From the NCBI GenBank assembly GCA_046046245.1, contig JBJOKE010000010.1, positions 1-64,000 of the forward strand: DNA of 64,000 nucleotides, in the 5' to 3' direction. Source of the stretch: UBA4615 sp046046245 (lineage in GTDB: Bacteria > Pseudomonadota > Gammaproteobacteria > Burkholderiales > Burkholderiaceae_E). Positions 41,659 through 50,694 of the stretch are shown one piece after another (within the stretch, counting starts at the first letter, position 1; each line of letters starts with the position of its first letter). The position numbers and the translations under genes were made by a program. A model generated the notes under the pieces. The model was not told the origin of the DNA and ran no database searches. It saw only the letters and a list, made by a program, of their open reading frames with translations.

Positions 41659-44600
41659 TCAGCCGCAGGTGCCGATCCACCCGCAGGTGCCGCAGCGATC
41701 GCAGCCGTCGACCTTCGCGAGTGTGGGGTGGTGGCACTCGGGGCAGACGCGGCCGGTGATCCGCGGCGCCTCGGGCCGCGCCCCGGGTCGTGCGCCGACC
41801 GCAGCCGTGGCGTCGGTCGCGTCGGTGCCGACGGCGGGCGCGAAGGCATGCATCGGCGCGAGCGGCTGACCGTCCGCGTCGAGGATGCCGAGCATCTGGT
41901 AGCGATGCAGCAGCAGCCGCGCGAGGTAGGCGATGGTGGACGGCCAGACCCGGCTGCGAGCCTCGCCGGGCACCGGCGCCCAGAAGTCGCCGCGCGGCTC
42001 GGCGAAATCGACGAGCTTCGCGAGCTTGCGTCCGATCCATGCGGTATCGACGATCCGCATGTCGATCGACAGCAGCTTCGTCAGCCCGTCGAAGGCCCGC
42101 GGACAGGCGCCGGCGAGCCAGACCGAGTACGGCCGGCGCGTGCCGTCCGGCAGGGTCAGCTCCTTCACGATCATGTGGATGTCGTCACCGGTGGCCGGAT
42201 TCGCGACATCGACCGACCATGACATCGTCCCGTCGGTGCCGGTCTTGGGCTCCTTGCGCGAGATCAGCGCGTCGAGCATCGGCGTGGCGGCCGGCGGCTC
42301 GGCGAACAGCCCGAGGGCCTCGCAGCGATGACGCACGATCCGCGCGAGGCCGGCGACCAGCGAGGGCATCGATTCGACGCGCCCGGGCTCGAGCTCGATC
42401 CGGAAGCCGTCCTGTCCGGCCGTGGCGGCGAGGGAATCGAGCTTCTTCGCGACCCAGGCCGGGTCGTCGCAGCGCAGGTCCATCGACAGGGTCTTGGCGA
42501 TCGCGGCGAGCCCGCGCGGCTGCTCGTTGCCGGTGACCCAGACCTCGAACGGCCGCGCACGGCCGCCCTGCTCGACGTGGCCGACCACCACCGCGAAGTC
42601 GCCGGCCGGATGCTCGACCAGCAGCGTCCACGACGGGTTGCCGCCGGGCAGCAGCGGCCGGTCGGGCCAGCGCAGCGAGGCGAGCGCCGGCGCCGGGATC
42701 TGCTTGAGGGCGATCCGCCGGTCGGCGTCGGACTGCTGCAGGTCGTCGGGGGCGAGCTTCGACGGCGCGAGCGGCGCGTCGACCGACAGCACCGACCCGG
42801 TGACGTCGTTCGGACGGTAGATCGTGATGCCCTTGAGGCCGAGCGTCCAGGCGTCGAGGTAGAGCGACGCGGTCTCGTCGCGCGGCGCGTCGGCGGGCAC
42901 GTTGACGGTCTTGGAGATCGCGGCGTCGACGAACGGCGCGACCGCCGCCACCATCTTGAGGTGGGCCTGCGCGCTCATCTCGAGCGCGGACACGAAGGCC
43001 TCGGGCAGCTCGGCGGCGCCCGCGTCGAAGGCCGCGTCGAAGGCCGCGGGGTCGGGCTGGCGGGCGCGCCACAGACGGAACGCATGGTCGAACACGCGGA
43101 ACGGCTGGCGGCTGCCGTCGGGCATCCGCTTCATCCGCGTGTAGGCCCACGAGAACGCGGGCTCGATGCCGTTCGACGCGTTGTCGGCGAAGGCGAGGGT
43201 GATCGTGCCGGTGGGCGCGATCGACAGGAGGTGCGAGTTGCGCACGCCGTGCCGGGCGATCTCGGCCTTCAGGTCGTCCGGCAGCGTGGACGCGAAGCGC
43301 GGCGCGGCGAGGTACTGCGCGGCGTCGAACAGCGGGAACGGCCCGTGGGCCCTCGCGAGCTCGACCGACGCGCGGTAGGCCTCGTGCGCCATGAAGCGTG
43401 CGATGCGCGAGGCCATCTCGCGGCCGGCCTCGCTGTCGTAGCGCAGGCCGAGCAGGATCAGCGCATCGCCCAGGCCGAGGAAGCCCAGGCCGATCCGTCG
43501 CTTCGCGCGGGCCTCGGCATCCTGCTGCGGCAGCGGCCACAGCGTGACGTCGAGCACGCGGTCGAGGATCTCGACGCCGGTGTGCACAAGGCGTCTCAGG
43601 TGGTGCCAGTCGATCGCGGCGTCGGGCTCGAACGCGCGGCGCACGACACGGGTGAGGTCGACGGAGCCGAGGTCGCAGCAGCCGTAGGGCGGCAGCGACT
43701 GCTCGCCGCAGTTGTGCACGTACAGGCCGCTGGCGTCGAACGCGTTCGGGCCGGGCACGGCGACGTCGAAGACCTCCTCCTCGCCGTCGGGCTCGACCGC
43801 GGCGACGCGCGCGACGAACGGCTCGGCGTCCGGCGTGCGCGGGTACGCGCCGAGCGCACCCTCGAGGCGGGCGCGCCGGTCGGCGTCCTCGAAGCCGATC
43901 CGCGCGGCGAAGCGCGCGAGGCTCGCACGGGCGACGACGAGTTCGTGCCGCGCGCGCGTGGGATCCGGCGCGCGGTCACCGTGCTCGTCGGGCGGTACGC
44001 GGGTGCCGGCCGGGTGACGCTCCGGCGGGCACAGCGCGGACGCGATGCCGAGCCGGAGCAGCATCCGCTGGACCGCGCGCAGCGTGTCGGGCTCGGTCTG
44101 CGCGAGCCGGACGCCGACGCCCTGCTGCCGCGAGCCCTGAACGCTGCCGGCGGCGTCGAACAGGCCGCGCAGGACGCCGCACTGGAAGGCGGACGACGCC
44201 CGCTCGACCTCGGGGGTGACGCCCACGCGGTTGCGGACGAGGCCGTAGGTCGCCGCCAGCGTGTCGAGCGCAGGCGAGGCGATCCGGAACCCGTTCCGAT
44301 CCGGCAGCTCGGCCCAGCCGGCGCGGTCGGCGCGGTGCGACAGGCGCCGCAGCGCGGTCTCGGCGCGCCGCATGACCGCGGCGGCGGCGGCCGAGCACGA
44401 CGGCGTGCCGTCGGCGAACCGGACGCGCCCGGGGGCCCGGACGCTCAGCGTGGCGCCGCGAGCGTCGAAGCAGCCGTCTCCGATCAGCAGGCCGAGCAGC
44501 CAGCCTTCGTCGGCATCGCCCGCGCCGCGCCAGCCGGCCGCCGTGCGATGGTCGTGCAGCCGGATGCGGTCGCCGGCCTTCAGCCGGCCGGCCTCGATCC

Positions 44601-45705
44601 AGGTCTCGCCGTCGCGGCCGACGACGCGGACGAGATGGTTCGCGGTGAGGCGCAGCGCGTGGCCCTCGACCGTGGACAGGCGAAGGACCGGCCTGCGGCC
44701 GGTGGCGAAGAAGCCGCGCGCGTCACTCGACCAGGGCGCGCCGTCGACGAGCAGCATGCACGGCCGGCCGACGAGTTCGCCGACCTGCCGCGGCCCCTCG
44801 GCCGTCGCGACCCAGGTGTCGCCGGTGACGCACGGATTCGTCGCCGCGATCGACTCGCAGTACGACAGGTTGTTGCGCGCGTTGATCGTGTCGATGAACA
44901 GCACGCCGGGCTCGGCGTAGTCGTAGGCCGAGCGCATGATCGCGTCCCACAGCGCGCGGGCGCGCACGCGGCGGTAGACCCACTTTCCGTCGGCGCGCCG
45001 GCAGGCGCCCTCGACCGCGTCGGACGGTTCGGCGTCGTGGACCAGTTCGAACTCGGCGTCCTGCTCGACGGCGTGCATCAGCGCATCGGTGACGCCGACG
45101 CTGACGTTGAACTGCGTGAGCTCGCCCGGCGTGCGCTTGGCCGCGACGAACGCCTCCACGTCGGGATGGTCGCAGCGCAGCACGCCCATCTGCGCGCCAC
45201 GGCGCGCGCCGGCACTCTCGACGGTCTTGCACATGGCGTCGAACACGCGCATGTAGCTGACCGGACCGGAGGCGCGCGACATCGTGCCGCGGACCAGCGC
45301 GCCCGCCGGGCGGATGGGAGAGAAGTCGTAGCCGACGCCGCCGCCGCGCCGCATCGTCTCGGCCGCCTGCTCGAGCGCGCGCATGATGCCGGGCGTGCCG
45401 TCGTGCTCGCCGGCCATGTGGTCGCCCACCGGCTGCACGAAGCAGTTGATCAGCGTGGCCTGGATGCCGGTGCCGGCTGCCGAGGCGATCCGGCCGCCGG
45501 GCACGAAGCCGTCGCGCATCGCGTCGGCGAAGCGGCGGGCCTGGTCCCCGTCGCGGGCGAGCGCGCGGGCGGTGCGTTCGAGCACCTCGGCCGCGCTGCG
45601 CTCGCCGCCCTTCGCGTACTTCTCGAGCAGCACCTCGGTGGAGACGTCCTGCGGCGGCAGCGGCTCGGGTTCCGGGGGCAGGGCGGGGTGGGGATCGCGT
45701 TTCAT
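41659..45705 (-). CDS. nrdJ: adenosylcobalamin-dependent (class II) ribonucleotide reductase, intein-containing precursor
   Basis: Reduces ribonucleotides with a B12-generated thiyl radical; no separate radical subunit is needed. The precursor has 1348 residues; excising the intein (292-665) leaves 974. ATG 45705 is preferred because AGAGAAGGA precedes it. Marks are NCFVQPVGDHM (redox Cys88), GGGVGYDFS, the radical site NPC|GEQSLPPYGCCDLGSVDL, where N-x-C-x-E are the catalytic residues, and the PTGTITL loop. The C-terminal third has two similar ~90-residue TSCPD-type modules (about 992-1102 and 1157-1238) and a zinc ribbon (CPEC, CDRC, CGTC). A corrinoid chelatase gene also lies in the window. 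Confidence 0.93.
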   Translation of the reverse strand: MKRDPHPALPPEPEPLPPQDVSTEVLLEKYAKGGERSAAEVLERTARALARDGDQARRFADAMRDGFVPGGRIASAAGTGIQATLINCFVQPVGDHMAGEHDGTPGIMRALEQAAETMRRGGGVGYDFSPIRPAGALVRGTMSRASGPVSYMRVFDAMCKTVESAGARRGAQMGVLRCDHPDVEAFVAAKRTPGELTQFNVSVGVTDALMHAVEQDAEFELVHDAEPSDAVEGACRRADGKWVYRRVRARALWDAIMRSAYDYAEPGVLFIDTINARNNLSYCESIAATNPCVTGDTWVATAEGPRQVGELVGRPCMLLVDGAPWSSDARGFFATGRRPVLRLSTVEGHALRLTANHLVRVVGRDGETWIEAGRLKAGDRIRLHDHRTAAGWRGAGDADEGWLLGLLIGDGCFDARGATLSVRAPGRVRFADGTPSCSAAAAAVMRRAETALRRLSHRADRAGWAELPDRNGFRIASPALDTLAATYGLVRNRVGVTPEVERASSAFQCGVLRGLFDAAGSVQGSRQQGVGVRLAQTEPDTLRAVQRMLLRLGIASALCPPERHPAGTRVPPDEHGDRAPDPTRARHELVVARASLARFAARIGFEDADRRARLEGALGAYPRTPDAEPFVARVAAVEPDGEEEVFDVAVPGPNAFDASGLYVHNCGEQSLPPYGCCDLGSVDLTRVVRRAFEPDAAIDWHHLRRLVHTGVEILDRVLDVTLWPLPQQDAEARAKRRIGLGFLGLGDALILLGLRYDSEAGREMASRIARFMAHEAYRASVELARAHGPFPLFDAAQYLAAPRFASTLPDDLKAEIARHGVRNSHLLSIAPTGTITLAFADNASNGIEPAFSWAYTRMKRMPDGSRQPFRVFDHAFRLWRARQPDPAAFDAAFDAGAAELPEAFVSALEMSAQAHLKMVAAVAPFVDAAISKTVNVPADAPRDETASLYLDAWTLGLKGITIYRPNDVTGSVLSVDAPLAPSKLAPDDLQQSDADRRIALKQIPAPALASLRWPDRPLLPGGNPSWTLLVEHPAGDFAVVVGHVEQGGRARPFEVWVTGNEQPRGLAAIAKTLSMDLRCDDPAWVAKKLDSLAATAGQDGFRIELEPGRVESMPSLVAGLARIVRHRCEALGLFAEPPAATPMLDALISRKEPKTGTDGTMSWSVDVANPATGDDIHMIVKELTLPDGTRRPYSVWLAGACPRAFDGLTKLLSIDMRIVDTAWIGRKLAKLVDFAEPRGDFWAPVPGEARSRVWPSTIAYLARLLLHRYQMLGILDADGQPLAPMHAFAPAVGTDATDATAAVGARPGARPEAPRITGRVCPECHHPTLAKVDGCDRCGTCGWIGTCG
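43711..44832 (-). mobile_element. intein with LAGLIDADG endonuclease domain inserted in nrdJ
   Basis: A 374-residue in-frame insertion. It starts at the Cys of CVTGDTWVAT (block A) and carries RLTANHLVRV (block B, Thr and His). It ends FDASGLYVHN (blocks F/G with the penultimate His and terminal Asn) before the +1 Cys. Removing it restores ATNP-CGEQSLPPYG, the conserved host sequence. The endonuclease part has LLGLLIGDG (intein residues 112-120) and LRGLFDAAG (221-229). The first motif keeps the catalytic Asp; the second has Ala in its place. All splicing residues look intact, so splicing is expected, while DNA cleavage is doubtful. Confidence 0.93.
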
Positions 45706-45889
45706 CGGCTTGTCCTTCTCTCGGATCATCGTACGCCGACGGTGGCTCGCCACGTGCGCCACCCGACGGCGCACCGAGGCCGATCGGACCGGCCGATGGC
45801 GGCCGTCGCGACAGTCGGTCGTCGTTCCGGACGCCGCGCGGTCCGCCCCCGGGTCGCGACCCTCCGCGGACCGGGGCTATGATCGCGGC

Positions 45890-46429
45890 ATGGCCTTCTC
45901 CTCCTCCGCCATCGGCGCCCGCGGTGCGACCGCGGCGCCCCGCATCGTCCCGCTGCTGGCCGCGATCGGGCTCGGCAGCCTCGCGGCCCTCGGCGTCGCG
46001 CTCGTCGCCCAGCACGCCTTCGACATCCAGCCCTGCCCGTGGTGCGTGATCCAGCGGATCGTGCTGATCGGCGTCGCGGTCGCGGCACTGCTCGGTGCTG
46101 CCGTCGCGCGCGTCGCGCCGCGGCCGGCGGGCGCCGTCGCGGCCGTCGTGCTGCTCGCGCTCGCGGCCTGCGGTGCCACCGCGGCCTGGTACCAGCACAC
46201 CGTCGCGGCCAAGCAGTTCAGCTGCTCGTTCACCTGGGCCGACCGTACGCTGATGGCCTGGCAGCTCGACGGGTGGCTGCCGTCGGTCTTCCGGGTCGGC
46301 GCGACCTGCGCCGATGCCGCCAAGGCCACGCTGCTCGGCCTGCCGTTCGAGGTCTGGGGCGGCGGCTGGTTCACGCTGGTCGCGCTCGGCGCGGCCACCG
46401 TGCTGGCCGCGGCGCTGCGCCGGCGCTGA
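45890..46429 (+). CDS. dsbB: disulfide bond formation protein B
   Basis: A 179-residue inner-membrane quinone reductase that reoxidises DsbA. Four membrane helices are predicted. Cys49-Pro-Trp-Cys52 in the first periplasmic loop (QPCPWCVIQRI) and Cys112...Cys140 in the second are the two redox pairs; the Arg after helix 2 (QR) is typical for quinone contact. The ATG at 45890 is used. TATGAT at 45878-45883 ends six bases before it and no Shine-Dalgarno sequence is present, so the transcript may be leaderless. It is divergent from nrdJ and converges on oxyR. Confidence 0.93.
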   Translation: MAFSSSAIGARGATAAPRIVPLLAAIGLGSLAALGVALVAQHAFDIQPCPWCVIQRIVLIGVAVAALLGAAVARVAPRPAGAVAAVVLLALAACGATAAWYQHTVAAKQFSCSFTWADRTLMAWQLDGWLPSVFRVGATCADAAKATLLGLPFEVWGGGWFTLVALGAATVLAAALRRR

Positions 46430-46507
46430 GCCGATCCGGCCAGACGCCCGCCGCGCCGCCGCGGGTCGGCCGTCCGAGCCCGGCCCCCCCGAGTCCGCCG
46501 GAGCCCC

Positions 46508-47440
46508 TCAGGCGTCTGCCCGCGATCGCCGCCGCCTCGGCTCGCGCACCATCGTCCGCGCGATCGTCGCGAGCGCATCGAGCTCGGCCGTGCGTGCCGT
46601 GCTCGCGCGCGCCACGAGCGCGATCCCGCGGCGGGGCGCCGGCGCGCCCATCGGTCGGGCCACGACCGAGGTGCCCACCAGCAGGCCGGCGCGCACCGCC
46701 ATCTCGGGCAGCAGGGCGATGCCCAGGCCTTCCTCGACCATCTGCACCAGCGTCGTCACGCTGCTCGCCTCGATCCCGGTCAGGTTCGCGCGCTCCGCGA
46801 GCCCGCAGCCCTCAAGCGTGTGGCTGCGCAGGCAATGCCCCTCCTCGAGCAGCAGCAGCCGATCGGCATCGAGCGACGCGACCGAGGGCCGCGCCGGCCG
46901 CGCGGCCGGGTCGCCCTCGGCGGCGATCAGCCACAGCTCGTCGTCGAACAGTTCGCGCACCAGCAGTCCCGAGGTGTCGAAGGGCAGCGCGATCAGCGCG
47001 AAGTCGAGCGAGCCGTCGCGGACCTGCGCGAGCGAACGCGCGGTGGTGTCCTCGCGCAGCGCGATCCGCAGCTTCGGGTGCCGTTCCCGGGTCGTCCGGA
47101 CCAGCGTCGGGAGCATGAACGGCGCGATCGTGGGAATCGCGCCGAGCCGCAGCAGGCCGGTCATCGGCTCGGCCGCGCTGGTGGCGTGCGCGACCAGGTC
47201 GCCGGCCATCGACAGCAGCACCCGCGCGCGGCCGACCACCTCCTCGCCGATCGGCGTCATGCGGACGTGCTGGCGGTCGCGCTCGACGAGCTGCGCGCCC
47301 AGCTGCCGCTCGAGCTCCTGGATGCCGCCCGACAGCGTCGACTGCGTGACGAACGAGGCTTCCGCGGCCTGGGTGAAGCTCAGCTTCTCGGACAGCTTGA
47401 CCAGGTAGGAGAGCTGGCGCAGCGAGGGCAGGGTTCTCAT
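46508..47440 (-). CDS. oxyR: hydrogen peroxide-inducible LysR regulator OxyR
   Basis: A 310-residue LysR-type activator. The HTH is in the first 65 residues (FTQAAEASFVTQSTLSGGI). The redox cysteines are Cys203 and Cys212 in GHCLRSHTLEGC, with the same spacing as Cys199/Cys208 of E. coli OxyR; peroxide forms a disulfide between them that activates transcription. It is divergent from ahpC with a 133-base control region containing an ATCGAT-N12-ATCGAT dyad. The layout indicates it activates ahpCF and regulates itself. Confidence 0.94.
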   Translation of the reverse strand: MRTLPSLRQLSYLVKLSEKLSFTQAAEASFVTQSTLSGGIQELERQLGAQLVERDRQHVRMTPIGEEVVGRARVLLSMAGDLVAHATSAAEPMTGLLRLGAIPTIAPFMLPTLVRTTRERHPKLRIALREDTTARSLAQVRDGSLDFALIALPFDTSGLLVRELFDDELWLIAAEGDPAARPARPSVASLDADRLLLLEEGHCLRSHTLEGCGLAERANLTGIEASSVTTLVQMVEEGLGIALLPEMAVRAGLLVGTSVVARPMGAPAPRRGIALVARASTARTAELDALATIARTMVREPRRRRSRADA

Positions 47441-47460
47441 CGGATCCTCCGATCAGGGTC

Positions 47461-47504
47461 ATCGATATTATCCGTTTGATCGATTCATCCGCAAAGCCCA
47501 GAAT
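47461..47504 (+). promoter_or_regulatory. ahpC promoter with probable OxyR site
   Basis: ATCGAT at 47461-47466 and again at 47479-47484 form a dyad across the oxyR-ahpC region. It overlaps a promoter TTGATC (47476-47481), 17-bp spacer, CAGAAT (47499-47504) reading toward ahpC. OxyR binding overlapping the -35 region would fit class-II-like activation. Confidence 0.55.
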
Positions 47505-47573
47505 GCGACCTGCAGTGCACGCTTCTCGCTGAAGCCTCCCTTTCTCTCCACTTCGACAACACAGGAGTCGCAG

Positions 47574-48137
47574 ATGTCCCTGATCAACACCCAGGTCCAG
47601 CCGTTCAAGACCACCGCCTTCCACAACGGCAAGTTCGTCGATGTCAGCGATGCGACCCTGAAGGGCAAGTGGTCGGTCCTGATCTTCATGCCGGCCGCCT
47701 TCACCTTCAACTGCCCGACCGAGGTCGAGGACGCCGCCGACAACTACGCCGAGTTCCAGAAGCTCGGTGCCGAGGTCTACATCGTCACGACCGACACCCA
47801 CTTCTCGCACAAGGTCTGGCACGAGACCTCGCCGGCCGTCGGCAAGGCGAAGTTCCCGCTGGTCGGCGACCCGACCCACACGCTCACCAACGCCTTCGGC
47901 GTGCACATCCCGGAAGAAGGCCTCGCGCTGCGCGGCACCTTCATCGTCAACCCCGACGGCGTGATCAAGACCCTCGAGATCCACGACAACGCGATCGCCC
48001 GCGACGTGAAGGAAACCCTGCGCAAGCTGAAGGCCGCCCAGTTCGTCGCGAAGAACCCCGGCCAGGTCTGCCCGGCCAAGTGGAACGAGGGCGCGGCGAC
48101 CCTGACCCCGTCGCTCGAGCTGGTCGGCAAGATCTGA
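47574..48137 (+). CDS. ahpC: alkyl hydroperoxide reductase subunit C (peroxiredoxin)
   Basis: A 187-residue typical 2-Cys peroxiredoxin that reduces hydrogen peroxide, organic peroxides and peroxynitrite. The peroxidatic Cys47 lies in FTFNCPTEVED (family usual FVCPTE), and the resolving cysteine in GQVCPAKW near residue 167. The ATG at 47574 follows CAGGAGTCGCAG. The codons are strongly biased to C-ending forms, as expected of an abundant protein. It is followed by ahpF after 195 bases. Confidence 0.97.
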   Translation: MSLINTQVQPFKTTAFHNGKFVDVSDATLKGKWSVLIFMPAAFTFNCPTEVEDAADNYAEFQKLGAEVYIVTTDTHFSHKVWHETSPAVGKAKFPLVGDPTHTLTNAFGVHIPEEGLALRGTFIVNPDGVIKTLEIHDNAIARDVKETLRKLKAAQFVAKNPGQVCPAKWNEGAATLTPSLELVGKI

Positions 48138-48332
48138 TCGGAACCCGAGCCGGAACGTGACCGGCCGGCGCCCCCGCCGGTCGCATGTACAGGGCAGTAC
48201 CGCTGCCCGATCGGGGGCCCCGCCGGGGCGCCCGATCCCACAGCGGCATTGCGCACGACGCAACGACGCACCCCCGACGGACCGGCCACCGCCGATCCGG
48301 CCCGACATCGAACGCACGCAAGGGACGACGCC

Positions 48333-49925
48333 ATGATCGACGACTCGCTGAAGACGCAACTGAAGGCCTACCTCGAGCGGCTGCGCCGCCCGGTCGAGAT
48401 CGTGGCCGCGCTGGACGACGGCGAGTCGTCGGCGCAGATGCGCGCGCTGATCGAGGACATCGTGCCGCTGCACCCGATGCTGTCGTTCGTCGAGCGTCGT
48501 GATGCCGGCGACCGCGTCCCCTCGTTCTCGCTCGGCCAGCCGGGCGAACCGGGCCGCGTGCGCTTCGCCGGGCTGCCGCTCGGCCATGAGTTCACCTCGC
48601 TCGTGCTCGCGCTGCTGCAGGTCGGCGGCCACCCGCCGAAGGTCGAGGACGACGTGCTCGAGCAGGCCCGGTCGCTCGAGGGTGAGCTGGTCTTCGAGAC
48701 CTTCGTCTCGCTGTCGTGCCACAACTGCCCCGACGTGGTCCAGGCGCTGAACCTGCTCGCCGTCGTGAACCCGAACATCCGCCACACGATGGTCGACGGG
48801 GCGCTGTTCCAGGACGAGGTGACCGCCCGCGAGATCATGTCCGTGCCGGCCACCTTCCTGAACGGCGAACCCTTCGTCTCGGGCCGGATCACGATCGAGG
48901 AGATCCTCGCGAAGCTCGACTCCAACGCGTCGGCCCGCGCCGCCGCGAAGCTGGCGGCGAAGGACGTGTTCGACGTGCTGATCGTGGGCGGCGGCCCCGC
49001 CGGCGCGGCCGCCGCGATCTATGCGGCCCGCAAGGGCATCCGCACCGGCGTCGTCGCCGAGCGCTTCGGCGGCCAGGTCCTCGACACCATGGCGATCGAG
49101 AACTTCATCTCGGTCAAGGAGACCGATGGACCGAAGCTCGCGGTGGCGCTCGAGCAGCACGTGAAGCAGTACGAGGTCGACGTGATGAACCTGCAGCGCG
49201 CGCAGGCGCTGGTGCCGGCCGCCGCGGCGGGCGAACCGATCGAGGTGAAGCTCGAGAGCGGCGCGTCGCTGAAGGCGAAGTCCGTGATCCTCGCGACCGG
49301 CGCGCGCTGGCGCAACCTGAACGTGCCCGGCGAGGCCGAGTACCGGAACAGGGGCGTGGCCTACTGCCCGCACTGCGACGGCCCGCTGTTCAAGGGCAAG
49401 CGTGTCGCGGTGATCGGTGGCGGCAACTCGGGCGTCGAGGCGGCGATCGACCTCGCGGGCATCGTCGAGCACGTGACGCTGCTCGAGTTCGCACCCGCGC
49501 TGCGTGCCGACGCGGTGCTGCAGCGCAAGCTGCACAGCCTGCCGAACGTCACGGTGCTGACGAACGCGCAGACCACCGAGGTGGTCGGCGACGGCTCGCG
49601 GGTGACCGCGCTGCGCTGGACGGAGCGTTCGAGCGGCACGTCGCACGAGGTCGCGCTCGCCGGCGTGTTCGTTCAGATCGGCCTGCTGCCCAACACCGAC
49701 TGGCTGAAGGGCACGGTCGCGCTGTCCAAGCACGGCGAGATCGAGATCGATCCGCGCGGCGCGACCTCGGTGCCGGGCGTGTTCGCCGCCGGCGATGCGA
49801 CGACGGTGCCGTACAAGCAGATCGTCATCGCGATGGGCGAGGGCTCGAAGGCCGCGCTCGGCGCGTTCGACCACCTGATCCGGACTTCGGCCCCGGTCGA
49901 GGCGCCGGTCGCGCTGGCCGCCTGA
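48333..49925 (+). CDS. ahpF: alkyl hydroperoxide reductase subunit F
   Basis: A 530-residue FAD enzyme that passes electrons from NADH to AhpC. The N-terminal double thioredoxin fold carries Cys129-His-Asn-Cys132, and the thioredoxin-reductase-like part carries Cys345-Pro-His-Cys348; both pairs fall at the same positions as in enteric AhpF. FAD site GGGPAGAAAAIYAARKG, NAD site GGGNSGVEAAIDLAG and the C-terminal GVFAAGDAT are present. The ATG at 48333 is preceded by AAGGGACGACGCC. With ahpC and oxyR it forms the peroxide-response locus. Confidence 0.96.
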   Translation: MIDDSLKTQLKAYLERLRRPVEIVAALDDGESSAQMRALIEDIVPLHPMLSFVERRDAGDRVPSFSLGQPGEPGRVRFAGLPLGHEFTSLVLALLQVGGHPPKVEDDVLEQARSLEGELVFETFVSLSCHNCPDVVQALNLLAVVNPNIRHTMVDGALFQDEVTAREIMSVPATFLNGEPFVSGRITIEEILAKLDSNASARAAAKLAAKDVFDVLIVGGGPAGAAAAIYAARKGIRTGVVAERFGGQVLDTMAIENFISVKETDGPKLAVALEQHVKQYEVDVMNLQRAQALVPAAAAGEPIEVKLESGASLKAKSVILATGARWRNLNVPGEAEYRNRGVAYCPHCDGPLFKGKRVAVIGGGNSGVEAAIDLAGIVEHVTLLEFAPALRADAVLQRKLHSLPNVTVLTNAQTTEVVGDGSRVTALRWTERSSGTSHEVALAGVFVQIGLLPNTDWLKGTVALSKHGEIEIDPRGATSVPGVFAAGDATTVPYKQIVIAMGEGSKAALGAFDHLIRTSAPVEAPVALAA

Positions 49926-49932
49926 CGGCGAC

Positions 49933-49954
49933 GCGGCCCCGTGCGCGGGGCCGC
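49933..49954 (+). terminator. GC hairpin after ahpF
   Basis: A 9-bp perfect stem GCGGCCCCG / CGGGGCCGC with a TGCG loop begins eight bases after the ahpF stop. It lacks a U-tract, so termination may need Rho, or the stem may protect the mRNA end. Confidence 0.5.
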
Positions 49955-50035
49955 GCCGGAGCGTGTCGGGGCCGACGGGCGGGCGCCCCGGAGCCCGGTC
50001 CGTCCGCCCGCCGCCTCCATCGTCCGGAGTCACCG

Positions 50036-50542
50036 ATGGTCCCGAATCGCCCATCCCCGTCGATCACGATCCGGCCCGCCCGCGCGCGGCGGCGGGCGCT
50101 GGAGGCCGTCGTCGCCGGACTGGCGTTCGCGGCGGGCGCCGCGGCCCGCGCGGCCGCGCCGACGCGAATCGAGGTGTGGAAGGACCCGAACTGCGGCTGC
50201 TGCCGGGACTGGATCGCCCACCTCGAGCGCGAAGGTTTCGCGGCGACCGCACACGACATCGGCAACACGGCCGCGCGCAAGCGCCTCGGCATGCCTGCGA
50301 AGCTCGGCTCCTGCCATACCGCGACGGTGGCCGGGTACGTGATCGAGGGCCACGTGCCGGCCGAGGAAATCCGTCGACTGCTCGCCGAGCGTCCCGCCGA
50401 CGTGCTCGGACTCGCGGTGCCCGGCATGCCCGTGGGCTCGCCGGGCATGGACGGCGCGATCTACGCGGGTCGCCGCGATCCCTACGACGTGCTGCGCGTC
50501 GCGAAGGACGGCTCGACCCGTGTCTGGCGCGCGGTGCGCTGA
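50036..50542 (+). CDS. DUF411 metal-binding protein
   Basis: A 168-residue exported protein. The N-terminus is Arg-rich followed by a hydrophobic Ala-rich stretch (about 22-40), a signal peptide with possible cleavage after ARAAA. The DUF411 marks are VWKDPNCGCCRDW with a Cys-x-Cys-Cys cluster, GSCHTATV, YVIEGHVPA and GMPVGSPGM. Members bind copper or other soft metals and often sit in metal-resistance loci; the copA-cueR genes here are 8 kb away. It is 110 bases downstream of ahpF and may be separately transcribed. Confidence 0.85.
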   Translation: MVPNRPSPSITIRPARARRRALEAVVAGLAFAAGAAARAAAPTRIEVWKDPNCGCCRDWIAHLEREGFAATAHDIGNTAARKRLGMPAKLGSCHTATVAGYVIEGHVPAEEIRRLLAERPADVLGLAVPGMPVGSPGMDGAIYAGRRDPYDVLRVAKDGSTRVWRAVR

Positions 50543-50694
50543 CGCCGCGCCCGGCGTGCGACCGTGTTGCACGCGGGCACCGTCGCCCGATCGCGCGGAT
50601 CCGCTTCGCGGCGTAACATCCGCCCGACCGGCCTCGCCCACGGGCGTCGCGTGCCGGTCCATCCGTGAACCCGTCCGACCCTGGGGAGTCGACC

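Noticed and set aside
42328..45882. Plus-strand open frame of 1184 codons opposite nrdJ
   Set aside because: Antisense of a certain gene, extends through the intein without any domain, composition of a GC artefact.
45706..45889. Cobalamin riboswitch ahead of the B12-dependent nrdJ
   Set aside because: The 184-base gap shows no B12-box-like sequence or the multi-stem layout of that class, and it is too short.
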